DNA of 7,306 bases from positions 1 through 7,306 of the forward strand of contig CAZLBC010000156.1 in the NCBI GenBank assembly GCA_964557575.1, written 5' to 3'. The stretch's first letter is position 1; each line of letters starts with the position of its first letter. The position numbers and the translations under genes are program-made. Positions 1 through 6,037 of the stretch are shown piece after piece. Under the pieces are notes generated by a model. It made no database searches and was not told the origin of the DNA. It worked only from the letters and a program-made list of their open reading frames with translations. The stretch is from CAZLBC01 sp964557575 (GTDB lineage Bacteria; Planctomycetota; Phycisphaerae; SM23-33).

Positions 1-919
1 TGTCGGCACGCGCGATATCCAGGGAGGGGAGCCGGTGGTCCTTTTCGGCGGCCCACCATTTCTTCAGCCGGTCGGGCCACCTGAACCGGGGGGTGTTTTC
101 GGGGTTGTATCCCGCCAGGTGCCCGGGCGTGGCGCGGTCCGCCGGGCGGCGATACCGCCACGGAATATCTCCGAGCGTCGCGCGGATGAGGGCCGCCATG
201 GCGGGATCGTAGGCGATCAGTTCCTCGCGCGTATCGACGTCCTTGTGATCGTGGTCGTTTTCGCGATTCGTGTCGAACCACGACTGCACGGCCTCGGCCC
301 AGTATTCCGCCCGGTTCGTCCCGGCGTAGGTCTCACGCCACCGGCCGGCGGCGACGGTCTTCTCGTAGGTCTCTTTGAGCGTTTCGTCGAAGCCCCCCTT
401 CATCTTCTTCAGCGTCCAGTGGATCGCGTGGGCGAATTCGTGGATGAATATGTTTTCGGCGCCCCAGGGATCGCCCGGGTAGCACAGGAGGTTCTCCTCG
501 GCGCAGCTCACGACCGGGTTGTCGTCGCCCGGACCGTAGCCCCGGCCGCGGCGGTCCCAGAACGAGGCCGGGCGGCGGTGGGCGTACTCGGGTATGTCCG
601 TGGTGAACTCCCCGATACCCATGACGATGCAGCGCAAGTTCAGTTCCCGCATCTTCGCCACGATGTCCGGCCGGTTGGCGAGCATCTTCCCGACCAGGTG
701 GCCGGTCTCCAGGAGCGCGTAGTCGGATACCTTTTCAGACGAGCAGATCGGGAACCCCGCGTCGAGGTATTTCCCGTAGAAGGGATCCAGGCCGAGCTCG
801 CGGGGGACGGCGGTCACCCGCTGCCGCGCGGGGGCGCCGCAGGCGGCGCTGCAGAAGAAGAGAAGGGCGGCCGCCGGGACGGCGATGGTAAGCATGCCGG
901 GATGTTTCGATACGTTCAT
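1..919 (-). CDS. Exported HExxH zinc metallopeptidase, lethal-factor-like (3' end outside window)
   Basis: Read on the minus strand from the ATG at 919-917, the frame stays open for 306 codons to the window edge, so the C-terminus is missing. Residues 9-31 form a hydrophobic signal peptide ending near CSAACGAPA, which implies export. Residues 160-164 are HEFAH, a zincin HExxH site inside an IFIHEFAHAIHW context. Residues 205-215 read EYWAEAVQSWF; Glu209 lies 45 residues after His164, the spacing I recall for the third zinc ligand in anthrax lethal factor-type gluzincins. I infer a secreted or periplasmic peptidase, with unknown substrate. The start has only a weak purine stretch (AGGA) very close to it; Met9 is an alternative. 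It is divergent from the oxidoreductase and shares its upstream region. The long plus-strand frame opposite it is a GC-rich shadow. Confidence 0.8.
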   Translation of the reverse strand, partial: MNVSKHPGMLTIAVPAAALLFFCSAACGAPARQRVTAVPRELGLDPFYGKYLDAGFPICSSEKVSDYALLETGHLVGKMLANRPDIVAKMRELNLRCIVMGIGEFTTDIPEYAHRRPASFWDRRGRGYGPGDDNPVVSCAEENLLCYPGDPWGAENIFIHEFAHAIHWTLKKMKGGFDETLKETYEKTVAAGRWRETYAGTNRAEYWAEAVQSWFDTNRENDHDHKDVDTREELIAYDPAMAALIRATLGDIPWRYRRPADRATPGHLAGYNPENTPRFRWPDRLKKWWAAEKDHRLPSLDIARAD

Positions 920-963
920 GGTCCTGCGTGTACGTGGTGCGGAAAAAGCGGCGATTCTTGCGG

Positions 964-985
964 ATGGTAGTATACTGTGCACCAT
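964..985. promoter_or_regulatory. Operator-like inverted repeat in the divergent intergenic region
   Basis: ATGGT (964-968) and ACCAT (981-985) form a perfect 5-base inverted repeat with a 12-base spacer. The spacer begins with the palindrome AGTATACT (969-976), which read on the minus strand gives TATACT, a possible -10 box for the metallopeptidase gene, though no good -35 precedes it. A dimeric regulator controlling both divergent genes could bind here. This is position and symmetry only; no regulator is encoded in the window. Confidence 0.3.
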
Positions 986-1012
986 GATAGCACATGTCTT
1001 GTCGATTTTTTA

Positions 1013-1018
1013 TATAAT
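1013..1018 (+). promoter_or_regulatory. -10 box (TATAAT) upstream of the oxidoreductase gene
   Basis: A perfect TATAAT lies in an AT-rich island of an otherwise GC-rich region, 54 bases before the chosen start at 1073. No convincing TTGACA-like -35 is found 16-18 bases upstream (GCACAT at the 17-base spacing). The promoter may therefore need an activator, perhaps at the 964-985 palindrome, or may be weak. Confidence 0.4.
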
Positions 1019-1059
1019 ACAATCGTTTCGAACCCTGTAGCGCATATGGTGCCCGATTC

Positions 1060-1064
1060 AGGAG
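1060..1064 (+). promoter_or_regulatory. Ribosome binding site deciding the oxidoreductase start
   Basis: AGGAG lies 8 bases before the ATG at 1073. The frame is open upstream to an ATG at 977, but that start has no Shine-Dalgarno sequence, would overlap the TATAAT box and would put 32 polar residues before the signal peptide. The 1073 start is clearly better. Confidence 0.8.
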
Positions 1065-1072
1065 AATGCACG

Positions 1073-3163
1073 ATGCATCGATTATGGATGATCGCCGCGG
1101 CGTTCGCCGTCGCGTGCGCCCCGGTGCAAACGCCGTCGTCGTCGGCCGTTGAAGGCGGCGTGTACGACGTCGTCGTCTACGGCGGGACGTCCGCGGGCGT
1201 CATCGCCGCGGTCCAGGCGAAGAAAATGGGCACGCGGGTCGTCATCGTCGGGCCCGACCGGCACCTCGGCGGACTCTCGTCCGGCGGGCTCGGCTGGACC
1301 GACAGCGGCAACAAGGCCGTGATCGGCGGGCTGGCGCGGGAGTTCTACCACCGGATCTGGCAGCACTACCGCGACGAGGAGGCCTGGCGGTGGCAGAAGC
1401 GCGAGGCCTACGGCAACCGCGGGCAGGGCTCGCCGGCGATCGACGGCGACGAGCGGACGATGTGGATCTTCGAGCCGCACGCCGCGGAGGGCGTCTTCGA
1501 GGACCTCGTTGAGGAGCATGCTATTCCCGTCCACCGCGACGCGTGGCTCGACCGGGAGGGGGGCGTGGCGAAGAAGGACGGGCGGATCGTCTCGATCGCG
1601 ACGCTCGACGGGCGGACCTGGCGCGGGAAGATGTTCATCGACGCGACGTACGAGGGCGACCTGATGGCGGCGGCGGGCGTCGACTACCACGTCGGCCGCG
1701 AGGCCGGCAGCGTGTACGGCGAGAAGTGGAACGGCGTCCAGGTCGGCGTCCTGCATCACAGCCACCACTTCACGAAGCCGGTCGATCCCTACGTCACGCC
1801 CGGCGATCCCTCCAGCGGGGTCCTGCCGCGGATCTCCACTGACGATCCGGGCGAGAAGGGGGAGGGGGACAAAAAAGTCCAGGCGTACTGCTTCCGCATG
1901 TGCCTGACGAACCACCCGGAAAACCGCGCGGCCTTCCCCCGCCCGGCGGGGTACGACCCGGACCGGTACGCCCTCCTGCTGCGGATCTTCGCGACCGGCC
2001 GGCGGGACGTGTTCGGCAAGTTCGACCCGATCCCGAACCGGAAGACCGACACCAACAACCACGGGCCCTTCAGTACCGACAACATCGGCATGAACTACGA
2101 CTACCCCGAGGCCGGCTACGAGCGGCGGAAGGAGATCGTCGCCGAGCACGAGACGTACCAGAAGGGGCTGATGTACTTCCTGGCCAACGACCCGCGGGTG
2201 CCGGCGGCGATCCGGAAGCGCATGAGCACGTGGGGGCTTGCGAAGGACGAGTTCCGCGACAACGGTCACTGGCCGCACCAGATATACGTCCGCGAGGCCC
2301 GCCGCATGATCGGCGCGTACGTGATGACCGAACACGACTGTTTCGGCACCCGCCGGACGCCGGCGCCGGTCGGCATGGGCTCCTACACGCTCGATTCCCA
2401 CAACGTCCAGCGGTACATCACGCCGGACGGGCACGTCCAGAACGAGGGCGACATCGGCGTCCACCCGGGCCGGCCGTACCTGATCTCCTACCGCTCGCTG
2501 ACCCCGAAAAAAGCCCAGTGCGAGAATCTCCTGGTGCCGGTTTGCGTGTCGAGTTCGCACATCGCCTTCGGCTCGATCCGGATGGAGCCGGTGTTCATGA
2601 TCCTCGGCCAGTCGGCGGCGACCGCCGCGTGCCTGGCGATCGACGCCGGCTGCGCCGTCCAGGACCTGTCCTGCGAGCGGCTCCGCGCGCGGCTCCTGGC
2701 CGACGGCCAGGTACTCGAGCATGCGGGGGGCGGGGGCCGGTCGATCGCCCCGCGGAAGCTGAAGGGGGTGGTCGTCGACGACGAGGCGGCGAACCTGTCG
2801 GGTACGTGGACACCGAGCCGCGCGCAGGGCAGCTATGTCGGCCGCGGGTACCGCCACGACGGCAACGCGAACAAGGGCGGGGCCGCCGCGACGTTTACCG
2901 CGAAGCTCCGGCCCGGGCGGTACGCGGTGCGGGTCGCGTACACCGCCCACGGCAACCGGGCGACGAACGTGCCGGTTACCGTCCGCCACGCCGGCGGGGA
3001 GACGACCGTAACGATAAACCAGCGAAAGGCCCCCACGGTTGACAAGCTCGCCGTGACCGCGGGCACCTGGTCGTTCGGCGCGACGGCCGCGGTCGTGATC
3101 GCCAACGACGGCACCGACGGGTACGTGATCGCCGACGCCGTCCAGTTCGTCTCCGCGGAGTGA
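1073..3163 (+). CDS. Secreted FAD-dependent oxidoreductase with golvesin/Xly-type C-terminal domain
   Basis: A 696-residue protein. Residues 1-25 are a short signal sequence with a possible lipobox (AVAC, Cys15), so it may be a lipoprotein. Residues 31-59 are a Rossmann FAD/NAD-binding fold with the GGTSAG glycine loop (37-42), followed by HLGG and LSSGGLGWTD (64-77), as in the FAD_oxidored family (PF12831). Residues 504-524 (MEPVFMILGQ onward) are the typical second flavin-contact block. Residues about 565-696 form a beta-rich domain beginning GVVVDDEAAN and ending DAVQFVSAE, typical of the golvesin/xanthan-lyase carbohydrate-binding-like domain. Such proteins are often labelled xanthan lyase; the true substrate is unknown, but extracellular sugar or glycan oxidation is plausible. 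A truncated sulfatase start follows 20 bases after the stop, which suggests an original oxidoreductase-sulfatase operon. Confidence 0.88.
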   Translation: MHRLWMIAAAFAVACAPVQTPSSSAVEGGVYDVVVYGGTSAGVIAAVQAKKMGTRVVIVGPDRHLGGLSSGGLGWTDSGNKAVIGGLAREFYHRIWQHYRDEEAWRWQKREAYGNRGQGSPAIDGDERTMWIFEPHAAEGVFEDLVEEHAIPVHRDAWLDREGGVAKKDGRIVSIATLDGRTWRGKMFIDATYEGDLMAAAGVDYHVGREAGSVYGEKWNGVQVGVLHHSHHFTKPVDPYVTPGDPSSGVLPRISTDDPGEKGEGDKKVQAYCFRMCLTNHPENRAAFPRPAGYDPDRYALLLRIFATGRRDVFGKFDPIPNRKTDTNNHGPFSTDNIGMNYDYPEAGYERRKEIVAEHETYQKGLMYFLANDPRVPAAIRKRMSTWGLAKDEFRDNGHWPHQIYVREARRMIGAYVMTEHDCFGTRRTPAPVGMGSYTLDSHNVQRYITPDGHVQNEGDIGVHPGRPYLISYRSLTPKKAQCENLLVPVCVSSSHIAFGSIRMEPVFMILGQSAATAACLAIDAGCAVQDLSCERLRARLLADGQVLEHAGGGGRSIAPRKLKGVVVDDEAANLSGTWTPSRAQGSYVGRGYRHDGNANKGGAAATFTAKLRPGRYAVRVAYTAHGNRATNVPVTVRHAGGETTVTINQRKAPTVDKLAVTAGTWSFGATAAVVIANDGTDGYVIADAVQFVSAE

Positions 3164-3171
3164 GGATAACA

Positions 3172-3283
3172 AGGAGCACGACTATGACCATGACACGACG
3201 CACATTTCTGCAAGCGACCGCCTGCGGGCTGGGCCTGGGCGCCTGCCGGCGGGGATTCGGGGCCGCCGGAAACCGGCGGCCGA
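3172..3283 (+). repeat. Left copy of the sulfatase 5'-end direct repeat
   Basis: This segment matches 3956-4067 without gaps at a constant offset of 784 bases. It covers AGGAGCACGA (the ribosome binding site), the start codon and 33 codons. Positions 3172-3215 have 13 mismatches in 44 bases, while 3216-3283 (68 bases) are identical. Five more bases (TCGTC) match after a 3-base gap, and then similarity ends. Confidence 0.93.
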
Positions 3284-3321
3284 TCGTCGGGCGCATTGAC
3301 AGGCGTTGCCGGGGTAAGTAA
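3184..3321 (+). pseudogene. Sulfatase 5'-end fragment: Tat leader followed by unrelated codons (45 aa)
   Basis: The ATG at 3184 has AAGGAG (3171-3176) 7 bases before it and lies 20 bases after the oxidoreductase stop. The product begins MTMTRRTFLQATACGLGLGA, a twin-arginine leader with RRTFL and a Leu-Gly-Ala-Cys lipobox. From codon 13 to codon 33 it equals the intact sulfatase residue for residue. Similarity stops after RRP and IV; ten further codons, unlike any sulfatase, run to TAA at 3319-3321. No catalytic part remains. The intact start signals mean a 45-residue Tat-leader peptide could still be made. I read this as a truncated gene rather than a functional small gene. Confidence 0.8.
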
Positions 3322-3324
3322 CAT
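3296..3324 (+). promoter_or_regulatory. Promoter of the hicB-hicA pair
   Basis: TTGACA (3296-3301), a perfect sigma-70 type -35, is followed after exactly 17 bases by TAACAT (3319-3324), which matches TATAAT at four of six positions. Transcription would start near 3331 and give a leader of about 105 bases. The promoter begins only a few bases after the sulfatase fragment ends, so it was probably brought in with the module. Confidence 0.5.
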
Positions 3325-3331
3325 GGGTTAC
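3318..3331. promoter_or_regulatory. Operator-like palindrome GTAAC-ATGG-GTTAC
   Basis: A perfect 5-base inverted repeat with a 4-base spacer overlaps the -10 box and the predicted transcription start of hicBA. A third GTTAC half-site lies at 3355-3359. This is where toxin-antitoxin autoregulation usually acts. The local HicB lacks an obvious DNA-binding tail, so the binder is uncertain. Confidence 0.45.
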
Positions 3332-3436
3332 ACCGGTACAGAAAAGGAATAAACGTTACATTGCACGCTGTGTATTAAGCTCGACAGTGTACGGGTAGCG
3401 CATACGATAACACGGCGATACACGGAGACGGGTGCC

Positions 3437-3640
3437 ATGAAGGTGAAAGTGATTATACACCAGGCCGAAGAAGGGGGTTACTGGGCGGAAGTGCCGGCGA
3501 TTCCGGGCTGCGCCACGCAGGGAGAGGATCTGGAGGAATTGATCCAGAATATTTATGACGCGGTAGAGGGGTGCCTGAGTGTTGACGTCGAGTCCGTTCA
3601 GCTCGGGGACACCGACCGGGTGATGGAGCTTGCCGTTTGA
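3437..3640 (+). CDS. hicB: HicB-type antitoxin, short form
   Basis: The 67-residue product is the HicB partial RNase H-like fold: MKVKVIIHQAEEGGYWAEVP opens with a beta strand and the GGYWAEVPAIPGC signature (13-25), followed by the TQGEDLEELIQN helix and DAVEGCL. In type II systems HicB neutralises the mRNA-cutting toxin HicA and usually represses its own promoter. Many HicB proteins continue with a helix-turn-helix or ribbon-helix-helix domain; this one ends about 20 residues after the core, with no such domain. GGAG at 3424-3427 is 9 bases before the ATG. The hicA start lies one base after the stop, so the two genes are translationally coupled. Order is antitoxin first. Confidence 0.85.
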   Translation: MKVKVIIHQAEEGGYWAEVPAIPGCATQGEDLEELIQNIYDAVEGCLSVDVESVQLGDTDRVMELAV

Positions 3641-3641
3641 G

Positions 3642-3848
3642 ATGAAGACAATAAGCGGGAAGAAAATGAGCGGATTGCTCGAAAAAAAGGGGTGGACGCG
3701 CGCTCGCGTCACGGGCAGCCATCATATCTTTATCAAAACCGGTAACAATCTTCGGATAACGGTCCCCGTTCACGGAAACCGCGACCTGAAAAACGGCCTT
3801 CAGCGTTCCATCATGAAACAAGCCGGCATTATGGAAGAGGATCTGTAA
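3642..3848 (+). CDS. hicA: HicA-type mRNA interferase toxin
   Basis: From the ATG at 3642 the product is 68 residues. It has the double-stranded-RNA-binding-like HicA (YcfA) fold: helix GLLEKKGW (11-18), strand then GSHHIF (25-30) carrying the conserved catalytic His27, ITVPVHGNRDLKNG (39-52), and the C-terminal helix LQRSIMKQAGI. All parts of the family are present, so it is probably active. A TTG at 3630 in the same frame would add four residues and overlap hicB by 11 bases; I prefer the ATG, which follows the hicB stop by one base and fits re-initiation. HicA degrades mRNA during stress when HicB is lost. The pair is flanked by direct copies of the sulfatase 5' end. No T-rich terminator follows, so transcripts may run on into the sulfatase. 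Confidence 0.87.
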   Translation: MKTISGKKMSGLLEKKGWTRARVTGSHHIFIKTGNNLRITVPVHGNRDLKNGLQRSIMKQAGIMEEDL

Positions 3849-3955
3849 TACCCGGTCGGACAGGCCTCGGCGCGCGGAGCATCGAGCGGGTCGGTGTCCA
3901 TCGGGTGCCGCGCACTGCGCCCCCGGAACACTGTTTCCGGCAACGGATTGTGAAC
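3849..3955 (+). other. Non-coding gap between hicA and the sulfatase, with a GC hairpin
   Basis: There is no gene here. CCGGAA (3923-3928), a 6-base loop and TTCCGG (3935-3940) form a perfect 6-base-pair hairpin just before the sulfatase ribosome binding site. It has no following T-run, so it is not a classical terminator; it could modestly affect read-through or translation start. I see no promoter with good -35 and -10 boxes in this gap. Confidence 0.4.
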
Positions 3956-4067
3956 AGGAGCACGATAATGACCGTAACGCGACGAGCATTCTTGAGAATG
4001 ACCGCCTGCGGGCTGGGCCTGGGCGCCTGCCGGCGGGGATTCGGGGCCGCCGGAAACCGGCGGCCGA
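3956..4067 (+). repeat. Right copy of the sulfatase 5'-end direct repeat
   Basis: This is the counterpart of 3172-3283: ribosome binding site, start codon and the first 33 codons of the intact sulfatase. The last 68 bases (4000-4067) are identical to 3216-3283. Together the two copies bracket hicBA as direct repeats. Confidence 0.93.
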
Positions 4068-5455
4068 ACATCGTCTACGTATTCGCCGACCAGATGCGCT
4101 CGCACGTGCTGGGCTGCTACGGCGGGACGGCGGTTAAGACGCCGCGGTTCGACCGCCTGGCCGCCGACGGGGCCGTGTTCGAGAACGCGATCAGCACCTG
4201 GCCGGTCTGCTCGCCCCACCGGGCCATGTTGATGACCGGCCTGTACCCGCTGCGCAACCACACCGTCGCCAACGACACGGCCGTGCGGCGGGACGTCCCG
4301 ACGATCGCGTCGGTGTGCAAAAAGGCCGGGTACCGCACCGGGTACGTCGGCAAGTGGCACCTGGAAAACAAGCGGGATCCGTTCGTGCCGCCCCACCGGC
4401 GGCTGGGCTTCGAGGACTTCTGGGCCTCGGACAACTGCCGCCACCGGTATTTCGACGGCTACTACTGCGGCGACACGCCCGAGAAGGTGAAGCTCCCCGG
4501 CTACAAGCCCGAACACCAGGTCCGCATGGCGGTCGATTTCATCAACCGGTACAAGGCGGAGGAATTCTGCCTGTTCCTCTCCTGGGGCCCGCCGCACGAT
4601 CCCTACCGGGGCCCGGAGGAGGAGATGGCGCTGTTCCCGCCGGAGGAGATCGCACTCCGCCGGAACGTCGCCGAGCGAAAGGTTGTCGATCGGCTCCTGG
4701 AAACCGATCCGACCCGCATGGGCGAACGCGTGCGAAGGAAACGGGCGAACCGGCGGAAGATTATCGACAGCGACCGCCTGCTCAGGGAACGGTACATCCG
4801 CGGGTACTACGCCCTGACCAAGACGCTCGACGACCTGATGGGCCGGCTGCTGGACGCGATAGCGGCCGCGGGGATCGCGGAGGATACCATCGTCGTGTTC
4901 TCGTCCGACCACGGCGACATGCTCGGCTCCCACCGCATGGCCTCGAAGCAGATGCCGCATGAGGAGTCGATTTCGATCCCCTTTATCCTGCGGTACCCCC
5001 GGAAGATCCCGGCGGGCAGCCGCACCGACGTCCTGCTGACGCCCGTCGATATCATGCCGACGCTCCTGTCCCTCGCGGGCATCGACTGCCCCGACGTCGA
5101 CGGCGTCGACCTGTCCGGGGCGGCGGGGGGCGAAGACCGGACGGGACGGGACGCGGTGCTGATCATGAAGCTGGTTCACGGCGGCAACCCCTGGCTGTTA
5201 AACGGGGTGACGCCCTGGCGCGGCGTGCGGACGAAGCGCTACACCTACGCCCGCCTCAACGACCGCGGCCCGTGGGTGCTCTTCGACAATCAAAAGGATC
5301 CCTGCCAGCTCGAGAACCTGATCAACAACCCCGCCTGCGCCGACCTCCGGGCCCGGCTCGACCGGCGGACCGACGAACTGCTCGCGGAGGCCGGCGACCC
5401 CGACGACACGGCGGCCGTCGAGGCCCTCAGGCGGCAGGTCCGCGGCGGGGGGTAG
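3968..5455 (+). CDS. Tat-exported S1 family sulfatase (formylglycine type), probable lipoprotein
   Basis: A 495-residue protein of normal length for S1 sulfatases. The N-terminus TRRAFLR (4-10) is a twin-arginine signal, and LGAC (18-21) is a lipobox, so export as a folded lipoprotein is likely. The core starts at RPNIVYVFADQ (metal-binding Asp41). CSPHR (81-85) is the C-x-P-x-R motif whose Cys81 is converted to formylglycine, so a maturation enzyme is needed elsewhere in the genome. GKWHL (128-132), PPHDPY (around His210) and SSDHGD (312-317, metal ligands) complete the active site. The C-terminal part, with RGVRTKRYTYARL, is the usual subdomain. It hydrolyses a sulfate ester, probably on a polysaccharide; the exact substrate cannot be read. 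The start is fixed by AGGAG (3956-3960) 7 bases upstream and by the Tat motif; a GTG at 3905 is in frame but adds no signal. Copies of both gene ends lie outside it. Confidence 0.93.
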   Translation: MTVTRRAFLRMTACGLGLGACRRGFGAAGNRRPNIVYVFADQMRSHVLGCYGGTAVKTPRFDRLAADGAVFENAISTWPVCSPHRAMLMTGLYPLRNHTVANDTAVRRDVPTIASVCKKAGYRTGYVGKWHLENKRDPFVPPHRRLGFEDFWASDNCRHRYFDGYYCGDTPEKVKLPGYKPEHQVRMAVDFINRYKAEEFCLFLSWGPPHDPYRGPEEEMALFPPEEIALRRNVAERKVVDRLLETDPTRMGERVRRKRANRRKIIDSDRLLRERYIRGYYALTKTLDDLMGRLLDAIAAAGIAEDTIVVFSSDHGDMLGSHRMASKQMPHEESISIPFILRYPRKIPAGSRTDVLLTPVDIMPTLLSLAGIDCPDVDGVDLSGAAGGEDRTGRDAVLIMKLVHGGNPWLLNGVTPWRGVRTKRYTYARLNDRGPWVLFDNQKDPCQLENLINNPACADLRARLDRRTDELLAEAGDPDDTAAVEALRRQVRGGG

Positions 5456-5460
5456 CGGCC
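5389..5460 (+). repeat. Sulfatase 3'-end repeat, original copy
   Basis: This segment holds the last 21 codons, the TAG stop and five further bases of the intact sulfatase. It matches 5971-6042 without gaps at an offset of 582 bases with three mismatches (5429, 5442, 5447). Confidence 0.93.
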
Positions 5461-5555
5461 GCGGGGACGACCGCCGGGGGACGGGGCGCACAGTACCGGG
5501 CGCGGGGCGGGAGACCGAGAATGGAGACCGGCCGGAACGCTGTTGGGGGAGCGGG

Positions 5556-5579
5556 AACGAATCCGCCTTATTCGTTTTT
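5556..5579 (+). terminator. Hairpin terminator after the sulfatase
   Basis: AACGAAT (5556-5562), a 7-base loop and ATTCGTT (5570-5576) form a perfect 7-base-pair stem, followed directly by TTT (five T in a row counting the stem end). The T-run is on the plus strand only, so it serves the sulfatase, which ends 100 bases earlier, rather than the convergent DUF433 gene. The stem is AT-rich and only moderately stable. Confidence 0.55.
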
Positions 5580-5599
5580 CGACGTGACGGGAAGGCCGC

Positions 5600-5824
5600 T
5601 CAGGTCGTTAAAGGAAGATTTTTGTCTTCGAGAACAGTCGCTGCATATTCCAGCGCCTGTCGAATGTCATCGTCCTCGAGTTCGGGATATTCCTTCTTCA
5701 ATTCTCCGCGGTCGGGAAAGGTCGCCACGGCTTCCAAAACGCGCCGTACCGTCAGACGCAGGTCCCGTATGCACGGCTGGCCGTTCATTTTTGCAGGATC
5801 ACAGGTTATTCTGTCGAAAGGCAT
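5600..5824 (-). CDS. DUF433 antitoxin-like protein, no toxin partner beside it
   Basis: A 74-residue protein of full family length (PF04255). It shows the typical pattern: FDRITCDPAKMNGQPCIRDL (3-22), then LTVRRVLEAVATF, a region like a small helix-turn-helix, then YPELEDDDIRQALEYAATVL. DUF433 proteins are usually encoded just before a DUF5615 (Mut7-C, PIN-like) toxin and are taken as its DNA-binding antitoxin. Here no toxin frame follows: the 144 bases down to the sulfatase stop hold only a terminator. AAGGA (5835-5831) is 6 bases before the ATG. The gene has its own promoter and palindrome. It is bracketed by the two copies of the sulfatase 3' end and faces the sulfatase tail to tail. Confidence 0.85.
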   Translation of the reverse strand: MPFDRITCDPAKMNGQPCIRDLRLTVRRVLEAVATFPDRGELKKEYPELEDDDIRQALEYAATVLEDKNLPLTT

Positions 5825-5874
5825 CGCGTTTCCTTACCACCGTGTTGTCGATGGTGTTGTATCGGAATGGCAGG

Positions 5875-5896
5875 CGTGTCAATACGCCCGGACACG
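5875..5896. promoter_or_regulatory. Operator-like inverted repeat CGTGTC-N10-GACACG
   Basis: A perfect 6-base inverted repeat (5875-5880 and 5891-5896) with a 10-base spacer covers the predicted transcription start of the DUF433 gene, about 50-70 bases before its ATG. The placement fits autoregulation by the DUF433 product. It also overlaps a second TTGACA-like box on the minus strand (5882-5877). Confidence 0.42.
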
Positions 5897-5899
5897 ATG

Positions 5900-5928
5900 A
5901 TTATAAGCCGTACAATGATGGATTGCAA
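5900..5928 (-). promoter_or_regulatory. Promoter of the DUF433 gene
   Basis: On the minus strand, TTGCAA (5928-5923, four of six matches to TTGACA) is followed after 17 bases by a perfect TATAAT (5905-5900). Transcription would start near 5893 and give a leader of about 70 bases before the ATG at 5824. It lies in an AT-rich patch between the gene and the sulfatase 3'-end copy. Confidence 0.55.
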
Positions 5929-5970
5929 TGTCGCCTGATCGGCCGCGTATGCTCTGTGTGCGTATGCCGC

Positions 5971-6037
5971 GGCCGGCGACCCCGACGACACGGCGGCCGT
6001 CGAGGCCCTCGGGCGGCAGGTCCACGGCAGGGGGTAG
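5971..6037 (+). pseudogene. Sulfatase 3'-end fragment (last 21 codons and stop)
   Basis: In the sulfatase frame from 5972 this reads AGDPDDTAAVEALGRQVHGR, then G and TAG (6035-6037). It equals residues 475-495 of the intact sulfatase except for Arg to Gly, Arg to His and Gly to Arg. All three base differences change the residue, as expected for sequence under no constraint. There is no start codon or remaining upstream part, so it cannot make a functional protein. Confidence 0.82.

Noticed and set aside
35..970. A 311-codon plus-strand open frame at the left end
   Set aside because: It lies opposite the metallopeptidase, whose HEFAH motif and signal peptide make the minus strand the coding one.
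1082..3172. A 696-codon minus-strand open frame opposite the oxidoreductase
   Set aside because: It mirrors the real gene in GC-rich sequence, is very rich in Arg, Val, Asp and Pro, has no family motifs, and the plus strand carries clear FAD and golvesin-type domains with a good ribosome binding site.
3629..3641. TTG start for hicA at 3630
   Set aside because: It is in frame, but adds only four residues, has GGAG one base away (too close), and is weaker than the ATG at 3642 one base after the hicB stop.
3800..5179. A 459-codon minus-strand open frame opposite the sulfatase
   Set aside because: It is a codon shadow of the sulfatase; it has low-complexity composition and no recognisable motif.
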